Of a stretch of DNA of 30,737 bases, positions 1-10,332 are shown piece by piece. Position numbers and translations under genes: made by a program. Numbering within the stretch: the first letter of the stretch is position 1; every line of letters starts with the position of its first letter. Source of the stretch: Perkinsus olseni (lineage: Eukaryota > Perkinsozoa > Perkinsida > Perkinsidae); NCBI GenBank assembly GCA_013115135.1, contig JABANP010000586.1, positions 1 through 30,737 on the forward strand, in the 5' to 3' direction. The notes beneath the pieces were generated by a model. The model made no database searches, had not been told where the DNA came from, and worked only from the letters and a program-made list of their open reading frames with translations.

Positions 1-257
1 GGAAGGAGATTACCTCGCTCGCCCGATTTGATGGTACTCCCTCGAGCGGTATTCAATTCCCTTGTAACTGCGCAGGTGACGTTGCCATCTAGTTTATCAT
101 TCCATCAACGGCTCGAGACTTTGAGCCTCCTCGTCTCCTACACGACTGGCCGCCTATGAAGAAATTCTTCAGATAGGGCGAGTAGCATCTCGTTACCTTA
201 GTACTTCGTCTTTCTAGGAGGGCGCCCAGCCCATCCGCTCGCGTAGGCTCTATTCAA

Positions 258-1237
258 ATGTCTCCCAAGCACATCATCACCATCGCTGGCGTCGTGACGA
301 TGCTATTCGTCTTACCCGCCAGTCTCGCCATCGGCACAGTGAAGCCCGATGATGTAAGTCAAGCAGGAACATTTCTTCAATCGTACTTGAAGTGAAGTTC
401 CTCTTCATGACGATCCGCCATGAGTCGTGCAGTATTTCGTTACAGTAGGTGTAGTTGTAGAACACGAAATAAGTAGATTGGGCTCACAGTGAACGAGATA
501 GAGCAGATAAAGTGTTGACTCAACTACTCAGAGCAGTAGAGAGCCTGGGTTGATAATGCGCAGCTAGTATAAGCACAGCTCGATTGTGCTATGTAGACAG
601 AGCAATCGATCAATCTTCAGGACTTCCCACCGCTGCGCAACGCCGGCAACGACTCTTGCCTCTTCTTCAATGCAGACTTCAGAGCTGGCAGGAAAGCGCT
701 CAGGGTATCTTACGATGCAACCTTCAAGCCGCGGCTGAAGTACATCACATGCCCGGAAACTCGCTCGCGAGATGCACTGCAAGTGAACTTGTAAGGGGGC
801 TGGACTTGAAAGCGGACTGTTTATAGGATCTTACTCAGCCTTTATTTCCCGTGAATGAAATCGCAAGTTTCTCGAATCAAAACTAAATTATTAAATACCA
901 ATTTAATCTACTCTCAATTGGGTTAATTGAATTTTTGTGTCCGTTGTCTTCACGGTTTTATTCTGTCTTTAGTGACAACGGAACCTTGCGCTCTTACGTT
1001 CCCTCCGGACATGTTCTGTGGCATATCTTGTTGAAGAAACCTGATGGGAGGAAGACATACCGGGGTGAAAATCCCATCGAAGATCCATTTGTGCAAGATT
1101 CCGCCCGGACATCTTTCCGCAGTGAGACGGGCGACTTCAAAGAATTCTGTTTGTGGGTGGTCTATGAGTTGAAGAAGAGGCACGGGTCGTACGAGGATAT
1201 ATGCGTTCATTTCCGCCAGTTGATCGACACGATCTAG
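258..1237 (+). CDS. Small secreted protein, family member A (3 exons)
   Basis: Seen: exons 258-353, 621-790 and 973-1237, joined by GT-AG introns of 267 and 182 nt. The phases fit (0, then 2) and give a 176-residue protein ending in TAG. Exon 1 encodes a typical signal peptide (MSPKHIITIAGVVTMLFVLP, then ASLA), so the product is probably secreted. The mature part has a Cys-containing central region (motif NDSCLFF), the motif PSGHVLWHIL at the start of exon 3, and a C-terminal segment GSYEDICVHFRQLID. No enzyme motif or named domain was recognised. The gene at 2167-2884 has the same exon plan, an exon 2 of identical length (170 nt) and matching motifs, so this is a tandem family. Families of short secreted proteins are common in parasitic protists; a role outside the cell is inference. 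The start was chosen as the first ATG giving a signal peptide. Confidence 0.75.
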
Positions 1238-2166
1238 CTTCGAATTCAGCTCGAATTATGACTTCTAGGAAAGGAATGATACTAGGGTTCGAGTTGCGGA
1301 CCTTCACTGCGGACCATGAAGATGTTGGTTGTTGGTGTTTGTGATTGTCATTTCCTTGCGTGCGCAGTACACCACCGGGGTTGTCGTCACTGACTGTCCT
1401 CGTGGACAAGTTGTAACATTGCTGGGGCGAGGCCGCGGACAAGAAATACACTCAGTCGCAGCTGAGTGGATCTCCATCTCCATTCGATGCGTTAGCTGAG
1501 AAACAGACCAGACGAAACAGAAGCTCCCTACAAAGCGACGATAGCCACTCTAACGGTTAGAGTCTAACCAGACCAGATGCCGTTCGAGATATCGCTCGCC
1601 TCCGCCTGTCGTCCGATTTTCGAGCGGCATCCAATTCCGTGCGACTGGGGGAGAGGTCTGGTGGTATGCAGGCTCGGAGGTGACATGATGGTGGGCTTCA
1701 CCCTGAGCCTGAGTCGGCAAGCCATCCACTCTGATGTACCCATCCACTCCTACCTTCCAGTGCTTGAACGTTGAGAATTGACTTGAATGATATTTGAGAA
1801 TGAATAACGCAAAAAGGAAGCAACGAAAGGCTAAGGCGTGTTGAGGGTTGATGGGCCGATAGCCCACTAAAAGGACGACCATTCTCGAAACGGGGGCCAT
1901 AAGGAATATGCTCCTCTCCATCGCTACTGCCACAAAGCGACATCATGTCGTGTATGATACACAGATGGTGTGTATACCCGATCTTCGTTCGTGCGCACGA
2001 TAGCTCATTCGACTTCTACACTATCACCCCAACACTGCTACTAGACTGGCCCAATACCGTAACCGCCAGCGCTCCTGCTGGAGTCTAGTACTGTTGGCCT
2101 AGCTAGGTTGATGAGCAGCTGTCTCGTTTTTCTCATCGCCATCGTCCTCACGCAGGCTTCATTCAA
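1238..2166. other. Intergenic, no gene seen
   Basis: This is the spacer between the two secreted-protein paralogs. Both strands carry short open frames, but none has a signal peptide, splice context or recognisable motif. Confidence 0.5.
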
Positions 2167-2884
2167 ATGTTCATCAAACGTATAATCGTCATCACCGCAG
2201 CTGCCTCGGTGGCGATGTCGTCCAACCCACACGACGGTAAGAAGCCTAATGATGCAAGTTACGTGGGGGACGGCCAAGGCAACCTAGCAGGAGTAGGGGC
2301 TGTTTCCTTTCTGTGCGTTCGTGTCATATCGACGATCGAGGGGCCTCAGCCAGGCGGGAGCCCCCAGTGTTCCTCCAACCTCTCAGAGGTTTCCTCCACT
2401 GGAGAACGCGACGTCCGACTGCTGCTTCTTTTCCAATAAGAAGCTCACATACGACAGAAGATCGTTCAGAATAATCGTTGGGCCAGACTTCACGCTACAG
2501 ACCATGTACGTCGCTTGCCCAAGAACAGAAAAGTGGGAGGCCTTCCAAGCGGACTTGTAGGCTCGCGCGGAGGGATATTGATATTCTCAGCGACATGCTT
2601 TCAGTTTGAACGACGGAGCACTCAGTCGATTCTACCCCTCTGGTCACGCCCTGTGGCCTATCTTGTACAGGAAAGAGGCCGATTTTGAAGAGTATGATGA
2701 AGACGATCGCATGGAAGATCCGCTGGGAAGGGATTTTCGGGTGAAGTTTTCTACACGCGAGCCGAAGTATCCGACAGAAGTTTGCAAGAAGGTGATGGAC
2801 AAGTTGGATAACAGATTCGGCACATATTTGGCAATGTGCGCTCATTTCCGTGACGCAATCATGGGCCGATACCGTCTACGTTGA
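2167..2884 (+). CDS. Small secreted protein, family member B (3 exons, GC-AG first intron)
   Basis: Seen: exons 2167-2253, 2387-2556 and 2605-2884 give 178 residues. Exon 2 is 170 nt, exactly as in the upstream paralog, and intron 2 has the same phase. The N-terminus [18 protein letters not shown] is a signal peptide. Shared motifs are FPPL at the start of exon 2, [10 protein letters not shown] in exon 3 and [14 protein letters not shown] near the C-terminus. The first intron starts GCAAGT at the exact place where paralog A has GTAAGT (both follow a Lys-Pro-x-Asp context), so this is a GC-AG intron; using the nearby GTAAGA at 2237 would break the frame. Function unknown. Similarity to paralog A is moderate outside the motifs, so the duplication is not recent. 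Confidence 0.72.
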
Positions 2885-3211
2885 CTTGCCTCGCCGAGAT
2901 CGTGGATCTGGTAGTACCAGACTGGTACGTCCAGAAATCTCACTTCAGAGCATCATCATATTAACTGGCTCAGACCCAGCATGTTAATACACGTTGTTAT
3001 CGTACGTAGTAAATGAGTATTGCGTGCTACAGGGTGAATACAGTCGGCCGAACCGAAACGAGATGCGATGGTGAATCGTGTCTCGTCACAGGCCCCGAAA
3101 TTTAAGTTTTTGGGCGCGGGGTGGGTTCGGAACGCGAGCCCGATACCGTCAGAGGCCACGTACCTCGTGGCACGTAGTCTCTGAGCCCCTTTATTCCTCG
3201 TGACTGGTGGT

Positions 3212-3256
3212 GACACTGTCACCTGTCGTCACTTACACTGTCAATGTGACAGTGTC
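3212..3256. repeat. Inverted repeat, 11-bp stem
   Basis: Perfect arms GACACTGTCAC (3212-3222) and GTGACAGTGTC (3246-3256) with a 23-nt loop that itself repeats part of the arm. Intergenic; role unknown. Confidence 0.6.
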
Positions 3257-3490
3257 TCCTCCCGATCGACTTTTTATCTGATGGGCTCAAGTCGAAAGTT
3301 AAAGACACCGCTACACTCGCTTTCAAACTAATGCCAACGCAGGAGTGGTGAGTTTGTACATGGTAATCACAGTGACAACACAAAGCCACATGACTCACTC
3401 CAGGATCGAACAAATTGATAAATGATGTTTTCCAACTTGCCGAGCATGCAGCTACTGCTTTCACCCAGTTACTCATCTATAGCCTATAGA

Positions 3491-3673
3491 CTATAGGGAA
3501 GACATCAATGATGTCAAACTCATCGTTGTCTTGCACAAAGTCCCATCCGTCACGAGCCGAGCCGCGTTGATAGTGTCGTTCGAGGCTCGGTAGAAGACCT
3601 CGCACGCGTCCTCAAAAGAGCCCAGCTCATCCTCAACATAATCGAACACGACCGAGGCTCGGTCACCGAGCAT
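3491..3673 (-). pseudogene. Possible third fragment of the secreted-protein family
   Basis: A minus-strand open frame of 60 codons contains GSFEDACEVFYRASNDTI, which resembles the C-terminal GSYEDICVHFRQLIDTI of the paralog at 258-1237. The likeness covers only about 30 residues. An in-frame stop lies just upstream of its ATG, and no signal-peptide exon or exon-2 equivalent was found nearby. It could be a broken, inverted family copy, or a single exon whose partners I could not find. Confidence 0.3.
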
Positions 3674-3817
3674 AAGCCTCGCAGTTTATTGACTGCGGCC
3701 CGCCTACTGGCCGTTCGCCGTTTGGCGGTTTCATCGCGTTCACGGAGAACAGCCGTAGGCCGCAGCTTCCTCGCCGCCTTGTACAAGCTGATTCTCTCGT
3801 TAGTAACGTGTACGTAA

Positions 3818-3848
3818 CGAGTCGTTACGAGTCGTTACGAGTCGTTCG
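3818..3848. repeat. Short tandem repeat CGAGTCGTTA
   Basis: The 10-mer CGAGTCGTTA is repeated two and a half to three times in a row. A looser set of TACGCAG/TACGTAG repeats follows at about 3995-4025. Intergenic. Confidence 0.6.
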
Positions 3849-4033
3849 AAGCTCTTACATCAGTAGGGTTGTGGCGGGCAATTGTGCCGATAGCGGTAAC
3901 GAACGGTGAGTTCGAGACAAACGTAACTGCAGCAGCTGACGCTCTGAGGGTGAAAGTCATGGGTGGCATTGGGCTAGAGACGTTGAATGCTGCGTAGTCT
4001 ACGCAGTTCTACGTAGTTCTCCGCAGCGCAGAA

Positions 4034-4240
4034 CTACCAAGGGAGGATCCGATCCTCAGGATCGCTGCCGGTGCCGTCAACCCTCGAGTCACTCGAGGGT
4101 TTTTCGACTGCAGCAATATCTCGGGGGCGGGGGGCGTCGTACACCATCTCGAAGACCAGAGCTTTTATTGACGAGTAACGGGCTGGGCGCGACAGCGCAA
4201 CATAGATCCCGTCGGACCGCAGTGTGACCTCTCGACCCAC
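4034..4240 (-). pseudogene. Possible small secreted ORF, frame-broken start
   Basis: A minus-strand frame of 68 codons contains the stretch IYVALSRPARYSSIKALVFE and ends in TAG. Directly upstream, in a different frame, there is an ATG followed by a signal-peptide-like start (MKVLATLLW, around 4243-4269). The two frames run into each other without an obvious intron, so this would need a frameshift or an unseen splice. No family was recognised. It may be a decayed secreted-protein gene or chance. Confidence 0.2.
4079..4101. repeat. Perfect hairpin, 10-bp stem
   Basis: AACCCTCGAG and CTCGAGGGTT flank a 3-nt loop and are followed by a T-run. It resembles a bacterial terminator, but the surroundings are eukaryotic, so no function is claimed. 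Confidence 0.55.
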
Positions 4241-4633
4241 AGCAAGGTGGCAAGAACTTTCATCCTAGACATCTTGATTCAAGATGTGGGTGAGTTGAGG
4301 AAGATGTCAGCGTCCTCGAGGTAGGGACCGTGACTACATAACTCGACGCTGTGTCGGTCTCGAAAGCAATGACAAGTAGCTTCCGCTCAATGAGATCAAA
4401 TAGAATATATTTTTCTACTAGGGGTCCGACTATTCAATACTCACTTTAATAATCGATATCCACTAACGCCTCGGGGCGTCGCCTCCGCATGCTAAATCGA
4501 CTTTCGATAAATATTAGCGAAAAGCGACGAGAATAAATCAGCGCGCTTCAACGTCTGCGCGCATGTGCGGATTTGATCCTCTAGACTAAGTGAGGACGAT
4601 CGAGCAATCTTAATTCCTCATAATGTGAAGAGT

Positions 4634-5666
4634 TCAAGTGAAGTCGTAGCGGGCGTAGACATAATAAAGGTTTTCCTCTGAGAGCATCAGTCACAGCACA
4701 GCGATGACCTCCCCGGTGCTTACGGGTTATTCTCTTGAACTTCGTTTTCTCATACAGCGCAATGGCCGTCGCTTTGGTTGTCTGCACGAGAAGGTACATG
4801 GCGACAACATCTCGTTTCTGGGTCGCGATCTGAGATGATAGAAATGTCTCCCGACAGCTCCGCTGAAAACCTACGTATCCGAAGGTACTAGTTATAAGAG
4901 CTTTACCGATCCCCTGCCCCTGCCATTTAGACAGCACTTCGACCTGGGAAGCGAATCATCGATATCGCAGATTAGCAGCATCACTCTTGGGGAATCTTTG
5001 CAAGGACAGACGAGGTCAAAGAGCGCATCAGGTTGAATGTAAGATACTCACATAGTTTATATAACCGATCTTGCCTGCCTCGGTCGGTTTCGGCCTGGGT
5101 CAGAAGTAACTTAGAAGGCACGTGGGCCTTGCGAAGAAATTGCTACATAGCCGCCCTGATGAGCTTCTCCAAGGACTTTTCCAGGGTTCGAGAGGGAATG
5201 GTCATCTCAATAATGCCAATCACCGTCTGAACAGCAGGAGCAACTCTCGGCATGCAGCGAAGACAGGAAAATCGACAGGCGAATTTCCCGTGGACTGCAA
5301 CTTGCAGTCTGCTAGTCAATTAGCGAATCCCCAACCTCGCAAAATTCCAGCTGTTCGGCACAGCTGAAACTGGCCTAAGTTGGGACTGTAACAACCTGTA
5401 ACAGCCTGTTTCTGTCCCAATACGAGATCGCTGTACTAAGAGGAATCATCAGAGGAATCCTCTCAGGGTCGGCTGCTCACCTTCTCGCTGGTCCCAAGAT
5501 CTACAGCGACATAACAAGGGTCGTCCTTACAACGGTTAAGCTTCTGGCCTTCCATAATGTCACCAGCCTTATACAGACGATACTCGATATTGGCCAGAGA
5601 ACGCCTCGGAGGAAGGTAGCCTTCAACTAGAGTGAGGACGGAGAGCAGGAGAGTAGTGCCCTTCAT
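4634..5666 (-). CDS. Signal-peptide GNAT-family N-acetyltransferase (6 exons)
   Basis: Exons from 5' to 3' on the minus strand are 5481-5666, 5147-5226, 5052-5094, 4875-4943, 4709-4829 and 4634-4677. They sum to 543 nt, and all phases agree (180 residues plus TGA). Residues 1-16 (MKGTTLLLSVLTLVEG) form a signal peptide. The GNAT fold follows: strand YVAVDLGTSEK, strand TVIGIIEMT, strand GYINYVEVL, the acetyl-CoA loop WQGQGIGKALI (Q/RxxGxG/A motif), strand YLLVQ, helix ATAIALYEKTKF and the final YYVYARYDF strand. Spacing around the CoA loop resembles NAA50-type acetyltransferases. Known for the family: transfer of acetyl from acetyl-CoA to an amine. The signal peptide suggests entry to the secretory pathway, or to a plastid reached through it (inference). 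Introns are 31, 45, 108, 52 and 254 nt. Whether exon 1 belongs to this gene is the least certain step, but the junction is in phase and rebuilds a normal GNAT beta-beta turn. Confidence 0.72.
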
Positions 5667-5749
5667 CTCTAACGAGCGAAAGGGAGAGTAGAATATGAAC
5701 CTAGATTGGTTCTTCGCCTCAGAAATAGTTACGTTACTGTTTATCAATG

Positions 5750-7860
5750 AGCGCTAGTCGATTAGCCGCATCACACGGCGACTTGTTGAGGACTAGTGAC
5801 TGAGTATGGGCAATGCTCAGTATGCGCCCATTGCTTCTTATGCAGTGAACGATGAAGAGCTAATCTACCTACGGTAGAGCAAGCTTAGATTCTCAGCCTT
5901 AGGAGAAAACCCTCTCACAACTGATCGTTCGATAGCCCGAAGACCCTATTGCCCAGTGTTCCTCGGGTAGTAGCTGCATACAGTGACGATCACCTTCACT
6001 GCCTACTGTGTGACACACCCTACGCTTGGGCCATCAGCACGCGCCGCATGCTGTCTTCACGCCCGGGCGTCTAGGAAGTAAGGGCCACCATGGCCAAAAG
6101 CAGCCTGCCGAACGAAGTCGATCCACACACAGCCAAATCATGGAGCTATAACTGCTAGATAGCCTCGCATAACAGGGTCAAATGGAGCGCGGTAACTCCT
6201 ACCCACATACTCCAGCCCTCAGCGCTCGCCCCAAGGTGTCCTCTCGGGCTGAGGGCCTCGGCAAGCAGAATGTGACGACATACTGTAGTAATGGTTTCAG
6301 CTGACCTAAGTCGATTCGCGCAAGGCCAAGCTACTGGGCTGCCATTGCCACTCGCAGGTTAACGGGGCACAAACACTCCCCCGTCATAATGATAACACAT
6401 GATGTCGATGTAGCAATGGAATTGGTGGTGGTCGGTAGACGGCCATCTGTCTCCGGACGGCTAGATACGCGTAAGTCTGCGTGCTCGCATGCAATATAAC
6501 TCATCACTGTTTGACTATTTGAGACGGCCTCTGTCACGGGGCTGAGAGAAAGGCAAAACCAGTCTTGAAGAAATTCCAGCGATGATGACATCATCATGAT
6601 GTAATCAGTGGCTTAATCTAACACGTATACTCATGCACGAGAGTGCGAGACGCAAGATGATACGAGATGCTGGTACCTTGAAGATAACACCGATCGTCTG
6701 TTCTCTCAGACTGAATGGACAGGCGCTCGGTGTTACTTTTATGGTTATTACTGGCACTCCTGCCAAGTTGACAGCTGCACTGTCTACATAACACAATAGG
6801 GCTGTGCGCAATCTGCTTGTGTTCTACAGCTACTGCAACGACATGGAGCAAGGTATCATCAACCTTGTCGGCAGCCTACTGAGGCCCGCGGCTCGATGAC
6901 TATCTGATATCTGCACCTTGGGATTGTGTCCCCAGCGTTGTTATCACCGACCGGATCATGACTTCGGGTTCATCCTTCCTCGAGTAGTTGCCGAATGAGT
7001 TTATCTGAGGAACGGTCCTTGCATTCAGTGCTTTTCGAGTGACCTTTCCATGTGAAGTCTACAGATGCTCTGCGGATTTTGGTCCGAAACTTGGCCCATC
7101 AGCTCTCTCAGCACATTGGTGCCATGATTTCCCCTTGAAGGATACCAATTCTCGAGTGTGATGATGCACTTCATGGCGTGCAGTCATCAAGGTCCTCATC
7201 CTGACCGAAGTCTCCGGCGAGTCCCGACCCATGTCGAACTCGGTACTCTTCTTACCGATTCTATTATGGAACCGATGTGCCGCCAAGGAATTACCGAGAC
7301 GGTAGCATCACTTTCTTTTCACATTTCCCTTGGAAATTTTCCTGACTCTCGTCAACTGAACACAACTGAAGACGCTCATTAAACCTTGAAAAAGAAATGA
7401 TTACCTCGAAAAAATGCCTACCTTGAAAAAACTGTAGATAAACTCTGCTAAGCAGAGCCCGATGACTTCGTGAAACGACTTTCAAAGCAACTGTGTCAGT
7501 CCCTTCAAGGGACTTCAAGGCGTCCTTCAGGGAAGCCCCGTGACATAGGCCGAATTCAACAATCACGAATCTTGACCGAGTCAAGTTGAACCGAGATTAC
7601 TATAGAACGACCCCACCAACCTCGCCTTGTGTTCATCGTACAGTCCAGGCTGTTTTCCCGACAACTACATATTGAAACGGTTGACATGACAAGATGACAA
7701 GATGTCAACTTGACAAGATGCGCGAAAGGTCACGCGCATACGCACGTATTGCTATGAAACGATATAAAATGTGTTGACCACTAGATGAAAGAAAACGGGA
7801 AAATATCATGGCTAAGCTGATACCCGTACAACAATTCTGCATGCTAACAACGCATGTTCA
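5750..7860. other. About 2.1 kb with no convincing gene
   Basis: Several open frames of 60-100 codons exist, mostly on the minus strand (6331-6597, 6605-6851, 7059-7286, 7291-7584), but none shows a family motif. The best candidate is the minus frame at 7291-7584: 54 codons followed by a GTAGGC donor and a CAAG acceptor that would frame a 37-nt intron. I cannot name it. Tandem GACAAGAT units occur near 7690-7720. Confidence 0.4.
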
Positions 7861-7993
7861 AGGGCGGAAAGACCGCCCAAAATATTCTGTACGATCGACT
7901 GATGCTAGCATGAGAGGTGATGCTGCTAGAGGATAACATACCCTCCAGGGAGGGGCCGTGGAGCGACTACGAAGCAGGGAATGATACACGCGG

Positions 7994-9343
7994 CTACAGG
8001 TTTTCGACCAGAGCATGGAAGAGAGAATAGTTGTTCCACGGAAAGAGATCGGCCCGTGCCTGCTCTGGTAGTGATGCCTGCAGCGAGATACCGTGAAGGC
8101 CATGCTCGTGGGCCACCTTGATCTTGTCGATAGCACGTGGCTGCGAAAAGAAGAAGTAGTCGCCGCCATACTTGTTGTGCCAAGTGCCGTTGCCCTGTGG
8201 ATTGGCATGAAAAGCATATATGAGCATCGAGTACCCGACATCAGCGGAACCGTAGTTCGATCGCGCGAGGAGGGGCACCTGAGATGCAACAATAATGATG
8301 AAGAAGGAAGACGGGAATCCCTCAAAGAGATTCTCGATATGCTCTGAAGAAACGAAGACTGAACGTGAAAGACGACTCAGAGTCGTCGACTCTTGTTCAC
8401 GATACTATTCGAACGTACTTCTAGAACAATTTTGCCAGGATCCACGCCCGCCGCAGAAGCGTTCAAGATGGCTTGGACGGCGAACCGGTCTGTGTTGAAC
8501 GCGGCCGTATCGTTCTTGTCATTATATCTTGGCCTCAGAGAGAGGAAGGTAATATTGGCGATTCCTCCCAGTTGGCCCTTCGCGAATGCATCCAGCTTGG
8601 CGGGTTGCAACCTGAAAACCCAACTGTCTCAGGTGAATGCAGCCGGATCACAGTGGTCCGGCTTGTGTAGTGATGTATAAGACGGGATTCACACCAGCCT
8701 ACACATACTTCAAAGGTTTGTGCGCATCCCGCGTGTCCGACAATCAAGGCCACTGGCTCCTCCTGATGCACCGCAAGACTTACCGAATTGACGAGATCAG
8801 CCCTAGCTCGTTGATAGTCTCCAGAGCCTCTTTCACATGCTCGGCGGTCTGGCCCGAATAGGGAAGAAACTCTGCGATTCTGAAGCCGTCGACAGGAAAG
8901 AGCTTCACGAACTTGGCCACATTCTCGCGGAAGAGCGTCTTGTTGAATGGCTTGCCATACATGCCTTGCGCGTCGACCATGTTACCCAGTATCCTGCCGC
9001 CTCGGGCTTCCACTCTCTTCCTCAGAGCCATGAAACCAGTTTGATTCCATCGGCTGGTAGAGTTGTACTCGAGAATGAATCGGATATCGCTTCTCACCAC
9101 CATGAGGCCGCCGAAGACGAAGTTCTTCACGCCCTTATCGAGGAGATACTCGAAGTAGTCGTCCCAGGTGTAATTGGGGTATTGGGGGCATAGTGTTTGG
9201 TTGAAACAGATGGGGCCCTCCTTCACCGCCCAAGGGTAGGTCAGATCCTTGTAGAACTCTAGATGGCTAGAAGGGGAGGGGGTTGGGCGCAAGAAAGCGG
9301 CCGAGACGATGGTGCACAAGCACAGGTTGGCGTAGTTCCTCAT
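7994..9343 (-). CDS. Secreted GH18-fold (chitinase-like) protein, probably non-catalytic
   Basis: Exons 8784-9343, 8419-8611 and 7994-8278 are joined by introns of 172 and 140 nt in correct phase, giving 345 residues. The start at 9343 gives a signal peptide (MRNYANLCLCTIVSAAFL). Several N-x-S/T sites suggest N-glycosylation. GH18-like blocks are KIVLE-VPLLARSNYG (canonical KIVLGVPLYGRSW type) across the exon 2/3 junction, GGIANITFLSL (equivalent of the VDFINVMTYD strand) and KIKVAHEHGLHGISLQA near the C-terminus. The expected active-site strand DGxDxDxE reads VDGFRIAEFLP: only the first Asp-Gly is kept and the acid is shifted by one position. Known: this motif is needed for chitinase catalysis, so this copy is probably a carbohydrate-binding lectin or was repurposed. 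The identification rests on motif order, not on an alignment. It could instead be another TIM-barrel family related to GH18. Confidence 0.6.
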
Positions 9344-9721
9344 GAGGTAAACTGGAGGGGGAACAACTGCAGGGCTTATTTCACGTGCGACATTCACAGC
9401 GAGACAGACGACTTTTAGTGCGGAAGCTGATGGAAGTCTATGAGGCAAAGACTTCCCAGTTGGAAAACCAAGCACTCCGCTAAAATACTTCAACGCCACG
9501 AGTTCGATTCAGGATAGGCCACCGAATTACGTCGACACTGGGGATGGCCACTGTCTGATAGAGTAGTACTGGATAACGGGCCTGTTGTTCACGAGTTGTG
9601 CCGGCCTGCTACGTCGCATTGTGCGTCGGCACGCACAAACTGGCGAGTATGCATTCGCATGGGCTTTATGCCGTTGAGTTCTGGAAATTCCAAACTCGGA
9701 AAGAATGTCCGACTCGGAGCC

Positions 9722-9750
9722 CGTATCACTCAGACAGTCCGAGTGATACG
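9722..9750. repeat. Perfect hairpin, 10-bp stem, 9-nt loop
   Basis: CGTATCACTC (9722-9731) and GAGTGATACG (9741-9750). It lies upstream of the GH18-like gene, inside a stretch (about 9500-10330) where no gene was recognised. Confidence 0.55.
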
Positions 9751-10332
9751 CCTGTCCAGCTACTACCATCAAACCAAGTATGCAGACGGCGACGTCTCTA
9801 GGATCCGCAGGCTCTAACGCAGTAAACTCAGAGACCACTCTCACAGTGAGAGAAAATTTCTCAAGCGATGGCTTCACTTCGCGTTTCTCATTGCGTATGT
9901 TGTATCACTTCCTGCGGCCGTTGAGTGTCGCCGTGGTGGAAAATTTCAAATCACACTTATTTCGCTTCTGATAACGACTGGACCGATTCGGCGCGATTCG
10001 GTTACCGTTGGCGTAACACGTTAGCATTCACAAGCCAGCGGGCACAACCCCTTGGGCCATCCATTCGGGGACGTTCGTGGGCGATATCCAATCAACTGAG
10101 TGCAGCAGCACAAAAAAAGAAATATTCTACGTGCAAAGGGTCCTCATAGCCCCTTGAATAATATCGCCACCTAGAGCTCAACTATATGTCATCCCATTCC
10201 AAGCCAAACTCGATTCCCGGCGCGTTCCATCAGTCGTCTATGTTTTAGCAGAGTACTGGTCGGCTTTGAGTTGCTAGTCGCCGCGAAGACCAGAGGGGCT
10301 GATCCAAGCAACCACACAACCTGTCGCCACTT

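Noticed and set aside
3100..3195. tRNA-like GGGTTCGGAACGCGAGCCC near the secreted-protein genes
   Set aside because: The T-loop does not fit the B-box consensus and no other tRNA parts are present.
4079..4106. Rho-independent terminator
   Set aside because: Hairpin plus T-run looks right, but the neighbouring genes are intron-containing and eukaryotic.
6088..6160. Plus-strand ORF with a strong Kozak-like start (GCCACCATGG)
   Set aside because: Only 22 codons before a stop and no following exon could be found.
9490..9520. T-arm-like GAGTTCGATTCAGG upstream of the GH18-like gene
   Set aside because: Two mismatches to the B-box core and no intron boundaries to test; too weak to add to the element family.
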